From: Pseudomonas sp. MM211
GTDB lineage: Bacteria; Pseudomonadota; Gammaproteobacteria; Pseudomonadales; Pseudomonadaceae
Assembly: GCF_020386635.1 (NCBI RefSeq)
Contig: NZ_CP081942.1
Span: 2,728,001-2,792,000, forward strand
Direction of reading: 5' to 3'
Length of the DNA: 64,000 nt
The position numbers were made by a program, and so were the translations under genes. This document shows, piece after piece, positions 26,252 through 36,757 of this stretch. The notes below the pieces were generated by a model, which had not been told where the DNA came from, did not search any database, and saw only the letters and a program-made list of their open reading frames with translations. How positions within the stretch are numbered: the stretch's first letter is position 1; each line of letters opens with the position of its first letter.

Positions 26252-27157
26252 TCACGTTAGCCGTTGCCCAGGCGCTAAAGCAAGGCTGTCGCGATGGCTG
26301 TCGAGCAACTGCATGAAGGCCCTGGCAGCGTTGGACAGCGTGCGCTCCGTATGCACGATATAGCCCAGCTGGCGCGACAGCTGAATGCCCGGCAAAGGCA
26401 GGCGCGCGACCTGTTCATCGAGCATGGTGCGCGGCAGCACGCTCCAGGCCAGTCCGATGGACACCATCATCTTGATGGTTTCCAGGTAGTTGGTGCTCAT
26501 GGCGATATTGGGGGTCAGGTCTTCGGCTTCGAACAGGCGCTGCACGATGTGGTGAGTAAAGGTATTGCCACCGGGAAACACCGCCGGGTGCAGGGCGACA
26601 TCGGCCAGCGTCACGCCGCTGCTCTGCGCCAGTGGATGCTCCGGTGCGGTAACGAAGTCCAGGGGGTCGTCCCACACCGCCACAGCGCGCACTGGCTCGC
26701 GTGTGTCCGGCGCCAGGGTGATGACCGCCAGCTCGGCGCGGCCATGGAATACCTCGTCGTAGGCGACCTCGGAATCGAGAAACTGGATGTCCAGGGCGAC
26801 CTGCGGGTGCGCGCGGGTGAAGGCGCGCAACAGCGGCGGCAAGCGGTGCAGGCCGATATGGTGGCTGGTGGCGAGCGTCAGGCGGCCAGTGATCTCGCCA
26901 TTGAGGTTGGTCAGCGCGCGGCGGGTGTCCTCAAGCACGTTGAGAATCTGGTAGGCGCGTGGCAGCAGGGCGCGGCCGGCCTCGGTCAGGCTCACTTCGC
27001 GACCCAGGCGGTCGAACAGGCGTACGCGTAATTGCTGTTCCAGGCTGGCGATGCGCTTGCTCACTGCGGGCTGGGTAAGGTGCAGGCGCACTGCAGCCTC
27101 GGAAAAGCTGCCAAGTTCGGCGATGGCGATAAACGCGTTGAGGGTGGCGAGATCCAT
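26252..27157 (-). CDS. LysR-family transcriptional regulator
   Basis: 301 residues. The N-terminal winged helix (1-60) is MDLATLNAFIAIAELGSFSE followed by QPAVSKRIASLEQQL. The effector-binding domain (about 90-295) is of the CysB/LysR type (GRLTLATSHHIGLHRLPPLL). It is transcribed divergently from leuC, with a ~157 bp region between the start codons. In pseudomonads a LysR gene holds this place, so control of leuCD in response to a pathway intermediate is plausible but unproven. The effector cannot be inferred. Confidence 0.88.
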   Translation of the reverse strand: MDLATLNAFIAIAELGSFSEAAVRLHLTQPAVSKRIASLEQQLRVRLFDRLGREVSLTEAGRALLPRAYQILNVLEDTRRALTNLNGEITGRLTLATSHHIGLHRLPPLLRAFTRAHPQVALDIQFLDSEVAYDEVFHGRAELAVITLAPDTREPVRAVAVWDDPLDFVTAPEHPLAQSSGVTLADVALHPAVFPGGNTFTHHIVQRLFEAEDLTPNIAMSTNYLETIKMMVSIGLAWSVLPRTMLDEQVARLPLPGIQLSRQLGYIVHTERTLSNAARAFMQLLDSHRDSLALAPGQRLT

Positions 27158-27314
27158 TGGGGGTTCCGAGGCTGAATCGAGGATCGCCGCATTCTGTCAG
27201 GGAATGCTTTGGATGAAAAATATGAATTTGAGTAATTTGACGCCGGGTCGTAGGATTACCCCATAAGCCAAAGGGCTATTGCCCTGGCATAGAAAGACCG
27301 ATGAGGACAGGCTG

Positions 27315-28742
27315 ATGGCAGGCAAGACGCTCTACGACAAGTTGTGGGAAATGCACGAAGTGAAGCGACGCGACGACGGTTCGTCGCTGATCTACATCGA
27401 CCGCCACATTCTTCACGAAGTGACGTCGCCCCAGGCCTTCGAAGGTCTGCGTCTGGCCCAGCGCAAACCCTGGCGCATCGATGCCAACATCGCCACCCCC
27501 GACCACAACGTGCCGACCACTCGCGTCGAGCGTCTCGGTGGCCTGGACGCCATCGCCGATGAAGTCTCGCGTATTCAGGTCAGGACGCTGGATGAGAACT
27601 GCGACGACTTCGGCATTCTTGAATTCAAGATGAACGACGTGCGTCAGGGCATCGTTCACGTCGTCGGCCCGGAGCAGGGCGCCACCTTGCCGGGCATGAC
27701 CGTGGTCTGCGGCGACTCGCACACCTCTACCCATGGCGCATTCGGCGCGCTGGCCCATGGCATTGGTACATCCGAGGTCGAGCACGTGCTCGCCACCCAG
27801 TGCCTGGTCGCCAAGAAAATGAAGAACATGCAGGTGCGGGTCGAAGGCAAGCTGCCGTTTGGCGTCACCGCCAAGGACATCGTGCTCGCGGTGATCGGCA
27901 AGATCGGCACCGCCGGCGGTAATGGTCACGCGCTGGAGTTCGCTGGTAGCGCGATCCGTGAGCTGTCCCTCGAAGGGCGCATGACCATCTGCAACATGTC
28001 GATCGAAGCCGGTGCCCGCGTTGGTCTGGTCGCGGTGGATGAAAAGACTCTGGACTACGTCAAGGGCCGTCCGTTTTCGCCGAAAGGCGAGCACTGGGAG
28101 CAGGCGGTCGCCGTATGGCATGACTTGGTGTCCGATGCCGACGCGCATTTCGACACTGTGGTCGAGCTGCGTGCCGAAGACATCAAGCCGCAGGTCAGCT
28201 GGGGTACTTCGCCCGAGATGGTGCTGGCCGTCGATCAGAACGTCCCGGATCCGGCCCGTGAAAACGACCCGGTGAAAAAGGATTCGATCACCCGCGCCCT
28301 CAAGTACATGGGCCTCGCTGCCAACCAGCCGATCACCGATATCCAGCTCGATCGCGTGTTCATCGGTTCCTGCACCAACTCGCGCATCGAAGACCTGCGT
28401 GCCGCCGCTGAAGTGGCCAAGGGTCGCAAGGTCGCCAGCACTATCAAGCAGGCGCTGGTGGTTCCGGGCTCCGGTCTGGTCAAGGCCCAGGCGGAAAGCG
28501 AAGGGCTGGACAAGATCTTCATCGAGGCCGGCTTCGAATGGCGTGAGCCAGGCTGCTCCATGTGCCTGGCGATGAACCCGGACAAACTCGGCAACGGCGA
28601 GCATTGCGCGTCGACCTCCAACCGCAACTTCGAAGGCCGCCAGGGCGCCGGTGGCCGTACCCACCTGGTCAGCCCGGCCATGGCTGCCGCTGCGGCGGTG
28701 ACCGGTCGCTTCATCGACGTTCGCGAATTGATCCAGGCCTGA
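27315..28742 (+). CDS. leuC: 3-isopropylmalate dehydratase large subunit
   Basis: Aconitase-family subunit isomerising 2- to 3-isopropylmalate in leucine synthesis, with LeuD. 475 residues from [16 protein letters not shown]; the in-frame upstream extension of 12 codons is not used. The [4Fe-4S] cysteines are in [12 protein letters not shown] and [23 protein letters not shown] and [24 protein letters not shown] are family motifs. leuD follows after 10 bases. The upstream region may hold a LysR-type site. A TTGACG at about 27236 is a candidate -35. Confidence 0.97.
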   Translation: MAGKTLYDKLWEMHEVKRRDDGSSLIYIDRHILHEVTSPQAFEGLRLAQRKPWRIDANIATPDHNVPTTRVERLGGLDAIADEVSRIQVRTLDENCDDFGILEFKMNDVRQGIVHVVGPEQGATLPGMTVVCGDSHTSTHGAFGALAHGIGTSEVEHVLATQCLVAKKMKNMQVRVEGKLPFGVTAKDIVLAVIGKIGTAGGNGHALEFAGSAIRELSLEGRMTICNMSIEAGARVGLVAVDEKTLDYVKGRPFSPKGEHWEQAVAVWHDLVSDADAHFDTVVELRAEDIKPQVSWGTSPEMVLAVDQNVPDPARENDPVKKDSITRALKYMGLAANQPITDIQLDRVFIGSCTNSRIEDLRAAAEVAKGRKVASTIKQALVVPGSGLVKAQAESEGLDKIFIEAGFEWREPGCSMCLAMNPDKLGNGEHCASTSNRNFEGRQGAGGRTHLVSPAMAAAAAVTGRFIDVRELIQA

Positions 28743-28752
28743 GGAGCACGAC

Positions 28753-29400
28753 ATGACACCTTTCACTCAACACACCGGCTTGGTCGCTCCGCTTGATCGC
28801 GCCAACGTCGACACCGACCAGATCATCCCCAAGCAGTTTCTCAAGTCGATCAAGCGCACCGGCTTTGGCCCGAACCTGTTCGACGAGTGGCGTTATCTGG
28901 ATGTCGGGCAGCCGAATCAGGACAACTCCAACCGGCCGATCAACAAGGACTTCGTGCTGAATTTCCCGCGTTATCAGGGCGCCAGCGTGCTGCTGGCCCG
29001 CGAGAACTTCGGCTGTGGTTCGAGCCGCGAGCACGCGCCTTGGGCGCTGGACGAGTATGGCTTCCGTACCGTGATCGCACCGAGCTTCGCTGACATCTTC
29101 TTCAACAACAGCTTCAAGAACGGCCTGCTGCCGATCATTCTGGCTGAGGAGGAGGTCGATGCGCTGTTCGAGCAGGCCGAAGCTCAGGAAGGCTATCAGC
29201 TGACCGTCGACCTCGCGGCGCAGACCGTCACCCGTCCCGATGGCGTGCAGTACCGCTTCGAAGTCGATGCCTTCCGCAAGCATTGCCTGCTCAACGGCCT
29301 CGATGACATCGGCCTGACCCTGCAGGACGCTGACGCGATTCGCGCGTTCGAAGTCGGTTATCAGCAGCGTCAGCCCTGGTTGTTCGGCGCGATCAAGTAA
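28753..29400 (+). CDS. leuD: 3-isopropylmalate dehydratase small subunit
   Basis: 215 residues; partner of LeuC providing the swivelling substrate-recognition domain. [30 protein letters not shown] and [24 protein letters not shown] are the LeuD signatures. The operon continues with a methyltransferase gene 27 bases downstream. Confidence 0.97.
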   Translation: MTPFTQHTGLVAPLDRANVDTDQIIPKQFLKSIKRTGFGPNLFDEWRYLDVGQPNQDNSNRPINKDFVLNFPRYQGASVLLARENFGCGSSREHAPWALDEYGFRTVIAPSFADIFFNNSFKNGLLPIILAEEEVDALFEQAEAQEGYQLTVDLAAQTVTRPDGVQYRFEVDAFRKHCLLNGLDDIGLTLQDADAIRAFEVGYQQRQPWLFGAIK

Positions 29401-29427
29401 GCCAGCGGTCTTCAAGGAGCAGCATAG

Positions 29428-30186
29428 ATGTCAGGTCACGAGCAGGTGGTGCAGCGCCAGTTTGGCGAGCAGGCCAACGCTTATCTCAATAGCGCCGTGC
29501 ATGCACAGGGCAGCGAGTTCGCTCTGTTGCAGGCCGAGGTAGCAGGGCGAAGCGATGCTCGCGTGCTGGATCTGGGTTGTGGCGCCGGCCATGTCAGCTT
29601 TCAGGTCGCGCCGCTGGTTGGCGAAGTGGTGGCGTATGACCTCTCTGCGCAGATGCTCGCAGTGGTCGACAAGGCTGCCGCCGAGCGCGGCCTGAACAAT
29701 CTGCGTACGGTGCATGGCGCTGCGGAGTCGCTGCCATTTACCGATGGCGAGTTCGACTTCGTGTTCAGTCGTTACTCGGCGCATCACTGGAGCGACCTGG
29801 CGGTTGCCCTGCGCGAAGTGCGCCGGGTGCTCAAGCCGGGAGGCGTGGCGGCATTCATCGATGTCGCCTCGCCGGGCAGGCCACTTTTGGATACCTACCT
29901 GCAGAGCGTCGAAGTGCTGCGTGATACCAGTCACGTGCGTGACTACTCGTCGGCTGAATGGCTGCAGCAGATCAGCGAGGCCGGCCTGCAAGTGCGCAGT
30001 CACACCCGTCAGCGTCTGCATTTGGAATTCGCATCGTGGGTCGAGCGCATGCGCACTCCGGCGGTCATGCGTGAGGCCATTCTGGCCTTGCAGGCTGCGA
30101 TGGGCGAGGAAGTGCGCGAGTACTTCGAGGTCGCCGCCGATGGCTCGTTCAGCACCGATGTGCTGGTGCTCTGGGCGGAAAAATAA
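29428..30186 (+). CDS. Class I SAM-dependent methyltransferase (UbiE-like)
   Basis: 252 residues. Motif I is VLDLGCGAGHVSFQVAP (about residues 45-61) and motif II YDLSAQMLAVV; FDFVFSRYSAHHWSDL and RVLKPGGVAAFIDVASPG match motifs post-II and III of methyltransferase_11 proteins. An AAGGAGC ribosome site precedes the start. It is embedded between leuD and leuB in all pseudomonads I recall, yet no leucine step needs methylation; its substrate is unknown. Transcription with leuCD is likely. Confidence 0.88.
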   Translation: MSGHEQVVQRQFGEQANAYLNSAVHAQGSEFALLQAEVAGRSDARVLDLGCGAGHVSFQVAPLVGEVVAYDLSAQMLAVVDKAAAERGLNNLRTVHGAAESLPFTDGEFDFVFSRYSAHHWSDLAVALREVRRVLKPGGVAAFIDVASPGRPLLDTYLQSVEVLRDTSHVRDYSSAEWLQQISEAGLQVRSHTRQRLHLEFASWVERMRTPAVMREAILALQAAMGEEVREYFEVAADGSFSTDVLVLWAEK

Positions 30187-30203
30187 GGTTACGTGTTATC
30201 AGC

Positions 30204-30290
30204 GAACGGGCCTGACGCCCCATTGACCCATGCCCCGCAGGCGCCGAACATGGCGCCCCTCGCGGCAGGGCGATAGGCGCAGGCCCGCTC
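30204..30290. repeat. 87 bp compound inverted repeat upstream of leuB
   Basis: GAACGGGCCTGACGCC at 30204-30219 (5' end offset by one) pairs with GGCGCAGGCCCGCTC at 30276-30290 with one mismatch and one bulge. A perfect inner pair GGCGCC (30240-30245 and 30252-30257) forms a second hairpin. There is no T run, so it may be a repeat element or an RNA structure between the methyltransferase and leuB. Confidence 0.5.
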
Positions 30291-30354
30291 AGGTTTCTAA
30301 ATGTCGCGTTTGCCGTTTAGCGCATGCGCCTCGAGCTTCGTGAAGGAAATAGCG

Positions 30355-31437
30355 ATGAGCAAGCAGATTCTGGTTCTCCCCGGTGACGGTATCGGCCCTG
30401 AAATCATGGCCGAAGCGGTCAAGGTGCTGCGCCTGGCCAACGACAAGTTCGCGCTGGACGTCGAGCTGTCGTTCGACGAACTGGGTGGTGCCGCGGTAGA
30501 CAAGTACGGCGTGCCGCTGGCCGACGAAACCCTGGAGCGCGCGCGCGCTGCCGATGCCGTGCTGCTCGGCGCCGTGGGTGGCCCGAAGTGGGACAAGATC
30601 GATCCGGCCATTCGCCCGGAACGTGGCCTGCTGAAGATCCGTTCGCAACTGGGCCTGTTCGCCAACCTGCGCCCAGCCATCCTCTATCCGCAACTGGCCG
30701 ATGCCTCCTCGCTCAAGCCCGAAGTGGTCGCTGGCCTGGACATCCTCATCGTGCGTGAGCTGACCGGTGGCATCTACTTCGGTCAGCCCCGCGAGAGCAA
30801 AGTGCTCGATGATGGCGAGCGCATGGCCTATGACACGCTGCCCTACAGCGAAAGCGAGATCCGCCGCATCGCCAAGGTCGGTTTCGACATGGCCCGCGTG
30901 CGTGGCAACAAGCTGTGCTCGGTGGACAAGGCCAACGTGCTGGCGTCCAGCCAACTGTGGCGCACCGTGGTCGAGGAAGTGGCCAAGGATTACCCGGATG
31001 TCGAGCTGAGCCACATGTACGTCGACAATGCCGCCATGCAGCTGGTGCGTGCGCCCAAGCAGTTCGACGTGATGGTCACCGACAACATGTTCGGCGACAT
31101 CCTCTCCGACGAGGCATCGATGCTGACCGGTTCCATCGGCATGCTGCCGTCCGCTTCGCTGGATGCCAACAACAAGGGCATGTACGAGCCTTGCCACGGT
31201 TCGGCGCCGGATATCGCCGGGCAGGGCATTGCCAACCCGTTGGCGACCATCCTGTCGGTGTCCATGCTGCTGCGTTACAGCTTCAACCAGACCCAGGCAG
31301 CCGATGCCATCGAGCTGGCCGTGAGCCGCGTGCTCGACCAGGGCCTGCGTACCGGCGATATCCACTCGGCAGGTACGACCAAGGTCGGCACTGCGGCAAT
31401 GGGTGATGCGGTAGTCGAAGCGCTGCGTAGTCTGTAA
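30355..31437 (+). CDS. leuB: 3-isopropylmalate dehydrogenase
   Basis: NAD-dependent oxidative decarboxylation of 3-isopropylmalate, third leucine step. 360 residues from [20 protein letters not shown] with a GAAGGAAA site upstream; an in-frame ATG 18 codons earlier has no ribosome site. [32 protein letters not shown] and the Mg-binding region [20 protein letters not shown] are diagnostic. It is separated from leuD by the methyltransferase and a structured repeat. Confidence 0.97.
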   Translation: MSKQILVLPGDGIGPEIMAEAVKVLRLANDKFALDVELSFDELGGAAVDKYGVPLADETLERARAADAVLLGAVGGPKWDKIDPAIRPERGLLKIRSQLGLFANLRPAILYPQLADASSLKPEVVAGLDILIVRELTGGIYFGQPRESKVLDDGERMAYDTLPYSESEIRRIAKVGFDMARVRGNKLCSVDKANVLASSQLWRTVVEEVAKDYPDVELSHMYVDNAAMQLVRAPKQFDVMVTDNMFGDILSDEASMLTGSIGMLPSASLDANNKGMYEPCHGSAPDIAGQGIANPLATILSVSMLLRYSFNQTQAADAIELAVSRVLDQGLRTGDIHSAGTTKVGTAAMGDAVVEALRSL

Positions 31438-31491
31438 TCTTCCAGGCCGCTGGAAAGTGTCCGGCGGTTTGTTCATATAGGTGTAGTGGTT

Positions 31492-32604
31492 ATGAAACGT
31501 GTAGGTCTGATCGGTTGGCGTGGCATGGTGGGTTCCGTGCTCATGCAGCGCATGCTGGAAGAACAGGATTTCGATCTGATCGAGCCGGTGTTCTTCACCA
31601 CCTCCAATGTCGGCGGCCAAGGTCCGGCCATCGGCAAGGAAACCGAGACGCTCAAGGATGCCTACAGCATCGATGAGCTGAAAGGTCTGGACGTGATTCT
31701 CACCTGTCAGGGTGGCGACTACACCAACGAAGTTTTCCCCAAGCTGCGCGAAGCTGGCTGGAAAGGCTACTGGATCGATGCGGCGTCCTCGCTGCGCATG
31801 GCCGATGACGCGGTGATCGTGCTCGACCCGGTCAACCGCAAGGTCATCGACCATCAGCTCGACCTGGGCACGCGCAACTACATCGGTGGTAACTGCACCG
31901 TCAGCCTGATGCTGATGGCCCTGGGCGGGCTCTACGAAGCCGGCCTGGTCGAGTGGATGAGCGCCATGACCTATCAGGCGGCCTCGGGTGCCGGCGCGCA
32001 GAACATGCGCGAGCTGATCAAGCAGATGGGCGCGGTCAACGCCAGCGTCGCGGACGACCTGGCCGACCCGGCCAGCGCCATCCTCGACATCGACCGCAAG
32101 GTGGCCGAGGCCATGCGTGGTGATGCGTTCCCGGTCGACAACTTCGGCGTGCCGCTGGCCGGCAGCCTGATTCCCTACATCGACAAGGAGCTGCCTAATG
32201 GGCAGAGCCGCGAAGAATGGAAGGCTCAGGCGGAAACCAACAAGATTCTTGGTCGTTTCAAGAATCCGATCCCGGTCGATGGTATCTGCGTCCGTATCGG
32301 CGCCATGCGCTGCCACAGCCAGGCGCTGACCATCAAGCTGAACAAGGACGTGCCGCTGTCCGACATCGAAGGCCTGATCAGCCAGCACAACCCGTGGGTC
32401 AAACTGGTGCCGAACCACCGCGAAGCGAGCATTCGCGATCTCGGCCCGACCGCCGTTACCGGCACCCTGAGCGTGCCAGTGGGTCGTCTGCGCAAGCTCA
32501 ATATGGGCTCGCAGTACCTGGGCGCCTTCACCGTGGGCGACCAGCTGCTGTGGGGCGCGGCAGAGCCGCTGCGCCGCATGCTGCGGATCCTGCTGGAGCG
32601 TTGA
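31492..32604 (+). CDS. asd: Aspartate-semialdehyde dehydrogenase
   Basis: Reduces aspartyl phosphate to the semialdehyde for lysine, threonine, methionine and diaminopimelate synthesis. 370 residues from [20 protein letters not shown]; a GTG two codons upstream is not preferred. The catalytic Cys135 is in [15 protein letters not shown], and [13 protein letters not shown] and [16 protein letters not shown] complete the active site. It reads as very close to the P. aeruginosa enzyme. A long hairpin follows. Confidence 0.98.
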   Translation: MKRVGLIGWRGMVGSVLMQRMLEEQDFDLIEPVFFTTSNVGGQGPAIGKETETLKDAYSIDELKGLDVILTCQGGDYTNEVFPKLREAGWKGYWIDAASSLRMADDAVIVLDPVNRKVIDHQLDLGTRNYIGGNCTVSLMLMALGGLYEAGLVEWMSAMTYQAASGAGAQNMRELIKQMGAVNASVADDLADPASAILDIDRKVAEAMRGDAFPVDNFGVPLAGSLIPYIDKELPNGQSREEWKAQAETNKILGRFKNPIPVDGICVRIGAMRCHSQALTIKLNKDVPLSDIEGLISQHNPWVKLVPNHREASIRDLGPTAVTGTLSVPVGRLRKLNMGSQYLGAFTVGDQLLWGAAEPLRRMLRILLER

Positions 32605-32636
32605 TCTGCTGACGGCGCGCTGCCAGGTGTGTCGTG

Positions 32637-32693
32637 AAGGGGCGGGTGGATGGTGGTCGCTTTGCGATTGCCATCGCTCGCCCCTTTGCTTTT
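32637..32693 (+). terminator. Long hairpin terminator after asd
   Basis: AAGGGGCGGGTGGATGG pairs with CCATCGCTCGCCCCTT with few mismatches, continuing inward to a 3-base loop near 32661, followed by TGCTTTTC. Confidence 0.7.
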
Positions 32694-32741
32694 CGGTAGA
32701 GTGCCGGGTCTGTTTCAGCTATCGAGCATCAGCCTCTCCTC

Positions 32742-33752
32742 ATGACTTCTACCTTTGATATCGCCATCGTCGGCGCCACCGGCAGCGTCGGTGAATCCCT
32801 GCTGCAAACTCTCGCAGAGCGGGATTTCCCGGTTGGTGATTTGCATCTGCTCGCCAGCAGCGAATCTGCAGGTCGTACGCTAGCCTACAAAGGGCGCAAT
32901 CTGCGTGTGCGTGCCTTGGACGGTTTCGATTTTCGCGCTGTGAAGCTGGTGTTCTTCGCCGCCGATCAGGCCGTCACGCTGGCCCACGTCGACGCGGTGC
33001 GCAAGGCAGGCTGTTCGCTGATCGACGTGACCGGTGCGTTGCCCAACGAGCAGGCGCCGCGGGTCGTTCCCGAGGTCAATGCCGCTGTGCTCGAGGGGCG
33101 TGAGGCGCCATTCATGCTCACCAGCCCGTCCTCGGTAGCCGTGGCAGTAACGCTGGTGCTTGCCGCATTGAGGGAGCAGGTATCGGTGCGTCGGCTGGTG
33201 ATTAACGCCGGGCTGGCGGTTTCCAGCCGTGGCCGGGAGGGGGTGTCCGAACTGGCTCGGCAGACGGCCGAGTTGCTCAATGGCCGTTCGTTCGAGCCGC
33301 GTCTGTTCGATCGGCAGATGGCCTTCAACGTCCTGGCCCAGGTCGACGAGCCGGATGCAGAGGGGCACGGTCGCATCGAGCGCCGCGTCAACGAAGACAT
33401 CAAGGCGCTGTTCGATGATGCTTCACTGAGTGTCGCGGTCAGCTGTCACCAGGTGCCGGTATTCTTTGGCGACAGCTTGAGCGTAACGGTGCAGTCATCT
33501 ACACCTGTAGAGCTGGATAAGGTTATCGCTGCGCTGGATGCGGCAGCCGGTATCGAGCTGGTCGACGCGGGGGATTATCCGACCGTTATCGGTGACGCCG
33601 TCGGCCAGGATGAGGTGTACGTAGGCCGCGTGCGGCGCGGTTTGGACGACCCCAGCGAACTCACTTTGTGGATTGCGTCTGATAATGTGCGAAAAGGTGC
33701 GGCTTTGAATGCCGTGCAACTGGGCGAGTTATTGATAAAACACCATCTGTAA
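32742..33752 (+). CDS. usg: Asd-like protein (USG-1 type), catalytic cysteine missing
   Basis: 336 residues of the aspartate-semialdehyde dehydrogenase family: N-terminal GATGSVGESLLQTLAERDFPV nucleotide-binding loop and a C-terminal dimerisation domain. The active-site Cys region, normally NPNCST, reads TSPSSVA (127-133) with Ser131 at the Cys position, and the following QAxSGAG motif reads INAGLAVSSRG. It therefore probably has no dehydrogenase activity. It lies between asd and fimV, as the usg gene does next to truA in other gammaproteobacteria. Function unknown. Confidence 0.85.
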   Translation: MTSTFDIAIVGATGSVGESLLQTLAERDFPVGDLHLLASSESAGRTLAYKGRNLRVRALDGFDFRAVKLVFFAADQAVTLAHVDAVRKAGCSLIDVTGALPNEQAPRVVPEVNAAVLEGREAPFMLTSPSSVAVAVTLVLAALREQVSVRRLVINAGLAVSSRGREGVSELARQTAELLNGRSFEPRLFDRQMAFNVLAQVDEPDAEGHGRIERRVNEDIKALFDDASLSVAVSCHQVPVFFGDSLSVTVQSSTPVELDKVIAALDAAAGIELVDAGDYPTVIGDAVGQDEVYVGRVRRGLDDPSELTLWIASDNVRKGAALNAVQLGELLIKHHL

Positions 33753-33898
33753 AAGATACTTATGCGGAAATTTGAAGATCTATTCGAGCTTGGCAAATAC
33801 TGAGCGCGCTGATTGTTGGCTGGGGGGCCTGTAAAGGGGCAGCCGACGATCACCAACCCTCTCGTTGTGCGAGAGCAGTTAACACAAAGGAAAAGGCT

Positions 33899-36754
33899 AT
33901 GGTTCGGGTTCGTAAACTGGTACTGGCTATCGCTGCCGCGACGGCGTTGTCTTCCGGTATGGCGCATGCGTTGGGTGTCGGCGAGCTGACGCTTCAGTCG
34001 TCTCTGAACCAGCCTCTGGTGGCAGAAATTGAACTTCTGGATGTGCGCGATCTTTCCGCGGCGGAAATGCGCCCTGCGCTCGCCTCGCCGGAAGAGTTCA
34101 ACAAGGCCGGTGTCGATCGCCAGTATTTCCTGACCGACCTCAAGTTCACGCCGATCGTCAAACCGAACGGCAAGAGCGTGATTCGCGTCACCTCGACCAA
34201 GCCGGTTCGCGAGCCCTACCTGAATTTCCTCGTGGAAGTGCTGTGGCCCAATGGCCGTCTGCTGCGTGAGTACACGCTGCTGCTCGATCCGCCTCTTTAT
34301 TCCCCTCAGGCCGCTGCCGCACCGCAATTGCCGGTCGCCGCTCCGGCACCACGTCCTGCTGCTCCTGCTTCGGTCACACCGCCGCGCGCCGCTGCGGCGG
34401 CTACGCCTGCAGCACCACGCGCTGCAGCAACTGAGCAGGGCACTGAATATCGTACCAACACCAACGACACCCTGTGGGAAGTTGCTCAGCGCGTACGCGG
34501 CAACGGCAGCGTCCATCAGGCGATGCTCGCCATTCAGGATCTCAATCCGGATGCCTTCATCGGTGGCAACATCAACCGCATGAAGAGCGGCCAGGTGCTG
34601 CGTCTGCCGGACGAGCAGCAAGTCGCCCGTCGCAGCCAGACCGAGGCGTTGGCCCAGGTAAATGAGCAGAACAGTGCCTGGCGCCAGGCGCGAAGCGCCC
34701 CTGCAGTCGCTGGTGCGCGGCAGATCGATGCTACGCGCCGTACCGGCGCCGGTGCTGCGCCTGCCGAAGTGCAGTCTGAAGATAAGCTCAAACTACTGGC
34801 TGCTGATGCGGGTAAAGCCACGGCAGGTAGCGAAAACGGATCCAACAATAGCGCAGCGTTGAGCAATCAACTGGCGGTCACCCAGGAGAGTCTGGATTCG
34901 ACACGTCGCGAAAACGACGAACTGAAAGACCGCATGACTGATCTGCAAAGCCAGCTCGACAAGCTGCAGCGGCTCATTCAACTGAAAGATAACCAACTGG
35001 CCAAGTTGCAGGCTGATGTGTCGGCTCCTGCCGGGCAGGTGGCTGGTGCTGGTGCCGCAGCAACTGCAGCACCTGCCAGCGCAGGTCAGGCGACTGACAC
35101 GCCAGCTGGTGCGCCAGGTAGCGAGGCGTCCACACCTGTCGCGCCTTCGGCTGAAACACCGGTCGTTCCGGCTGGGCCGGTAGCCGAGACCCCGCTGAGC
35201 GGTGAGTCTGCTGCGCAGCCTGGTACCGATGCCGCCCCGGCTGTACCCGCCGATGGCGCTTCACCAGCCGAAGATCCTGCTGTAACTCCTGCGCCGGCAC
35301 CCGTCGAACCAGCCGCTCCTGTCGTTACCCAGGCCCCAGAGGTGGTAGCTCCCGCCCCTGAGCCGGTCGAAGAGGACAGCGCCCTCGACAACCTGCTGGC
35401 CAATCCGATGCTGCTGGGTTTGGTCGGTGGCAGCTTGCTGCTGGCACTGCTGCTGGTGCTGCTGATCCTGTCGCGCCGTAAGGCGCGCAAGGAAGCCGAG
35501 GAGGAAGAGAGCCTCGCTGTGTATCAGGAAGATACCCATCGTTTCGATAGCGACATGGAGCTGCCTGCCGACAGTCTGAATGACCTGCCTGATGACCTGG
35601 CAGCACCACTGCAGCCAGCAGGTGAAGATCGTGTCGTCGCGCAAACCGGTGATGCCATGGGTGAGGCCGACATCTATATCGCTTATGGCCGCTTCAATCA
35701 GGCCGCCGAGTTGCTGCACAACGCTATCAACGACGAGCCGCATCGTACCGATCTGCGCCTCAAACTGATGGAGGTCTATGCCGAGCTGGGTGACCGCGAA
35801 GGTTTCGCTCGTCAGGAAAACGAATTGCGTGAAATCGGCGGTGCCAACGCCGAAGTCGAGCAGTTGAAAAGCCGCTACCCGGCCATGGTGCTGCTCGGTG
35901 GTGCTGCTACGCTGGCTGCTGCCGATGATCTGGACTCCTTCAGCCTGGACGATCTGGCGTTGGACGAGCCCGTCAAACCGGCTGCACCGCAACCTGCCGA
36001 TGACGCTTTCGATCTTGACTTGGATGCACTCGAAGCCGAATTCGCCTCTGACTCGCAGGCTACGCCCCAGAGCACCAATCGTTTCGACGAAATTGATACC
36101 CTGAGCCTGGATTCCGATCTGGATCTGCAGGCTCCCAAGCAGCCGGTCGCAATCAAGGATGACACTGTGGCTTTTGATCTGGATCTCGGCGATGACGCCG
36201 ATAATCGTCAGGAGCTGGGCGGTGAGTTGGCGGACTTCAGTCTCGACCTTGACTCGCCTTCCACTACCGCTGCGGCGCAAAGTGATGACTTCCTACTCAG
36301 CCTCGATGATGACGCTGACAAGGCGCCAGCCAATGATGGCTTGGCTGATTTCTCCTCGTCGCTGCCGGATGAAAAGCACCAGGATGACTTTGGCCTGCCT
36401 GCAGATTTCGATTTGTCGCTCAATGACGACGCGCCGGCTCCAGGCACCGGTGCCAGCTTCGCCGCTCAGCTCGATGATGTGACTGCCGAACTTGACCAGT
36501 TGGCTGAGAGCCTGGAGCAGCAAGGCAAGCTTGAGCCGGAAAGCCATCAGGCGGATACCTCATCGCTCGACGATGACGAGGATTTCGACTTCCTCTCGGG
36601 CACCGACGAGACCGCGACCAAGCTGGATCTGGCGCGCGCCTACATTGATATGGGTGATTCCGAGGGTGCCCGTGACATCCTCGATGAAGTGATCGCCGAA
36701 GGTAACGATGGTCAGCAGCAGGAAGCGCGTGAGCTGATCGGCAAACTGGTTTGA
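33899..36754 (+). CDS. fimV: Inner-membrane peptidoglycan-binding hub protein FimV
   Basis: 951 residues. A signal peptide (about 1-24, ending GMAHA) is followed by the FimV N-terminal domain (LGVGELTLQSSLNQPLVAEI to LLDPPLY). A LysM-like domain lies at about 182-237 (NDTLWEVAQRV to GQVLRLP). A coiled coil (about 325-375), a Pro/Ala/Thr-rich periplasmic linker, one membrane helix (about 500-523) and a long acidic cytoplasmic part with TPR units come next. The conserved C-terminal motif is TKLDLARAYIDMGDSEGARDILDEV. FimV supports type IV pilus assembly, polar localisation and cAMP signalling in P. aeruginosa. The ribosome site AAGGAAAAGG precedes the ATG. Confidence 0.95.
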   Translation: MVRVRKLVLAIAAATALSSGMAHALGVGELTLQSSLNQPLVAEIELLDVRDLSAAEMRPALASPEEFNKAGVDRQYFLTDLKFTPIVKPNGKSVIRVTSTKPVREPYLNFLVEVLWPNGRLLREYTLLLDPPLYSPQAAAAPQLPVAAPAPRPAAPASVTPPRAAAAATPAAPRAAATEQGTEYRTNTNDTLWEVAQRVRGNGSVHQAMLAIQDLNPDAFIGGNINRMKSGQVLRLPDEQQVARRSQTEALAQVNEQNSAWRQARSAPAVAGARQIDATRRTGAGAAPAEVQSEDKLKLLAADAGKATAGSENGSNNSAALSNQLAVTQESLDSTRRENDELKDRMTDLQSQLDKLQRLIQLKDNQLAKLQADVSAPAGQVAGAGAAATAAPASAGQATDTPAGAPGSEASTPVAPSAETPVVPAGPVAETPLSGESAAQPGTDAAPAVPADGASPAEDPAVTPAPAPVEPAAPVVTQAPEVVAPAPEPVEEDSALDNLLANPMLLGLVGGSLLLALLLVLLILSRRKARKEAEEEESLAVYQEDTHRFDSDMELPADSLNDLPDDLAAPLQPAGEDRVVAQTGDAMGEADIYIAYGRFNQAAELLHNAINDEPHRTDLRLKLMEVYAELGDREGFARQENELREIGGANAEVEQLKSRYPAMVLLGGAATLAAADDLDSFSLDDLALDEPVKPAAPQPADDAFDLDLDALEAEFASDSQATPQSTNRFDEIDTLSLDSDLDLQAPKQPVAIKDDTVAFDLDLGDDADNRQELGGELADFSLDLDSPSTTAAAQSDDFLLSLDDDADKAPANDGLADFSSSLPDEKHQDDFGLPADFDLSLNDDAPAPGTGASFAAQLDDVTAELDQLAESLEQQGKLEPESHQADTSSLDDDEDFDFLSGTDETATKLDLARAYIDMGDSEGARDILDEVIAEGNDGQQQEARELIGKLV

Positions 36755-36757
36755 TAC

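Noticed and set aside
33762..33803. 13-codon ORF between usg and fimV
   Set aside because: No ribosome site and too short to judge.
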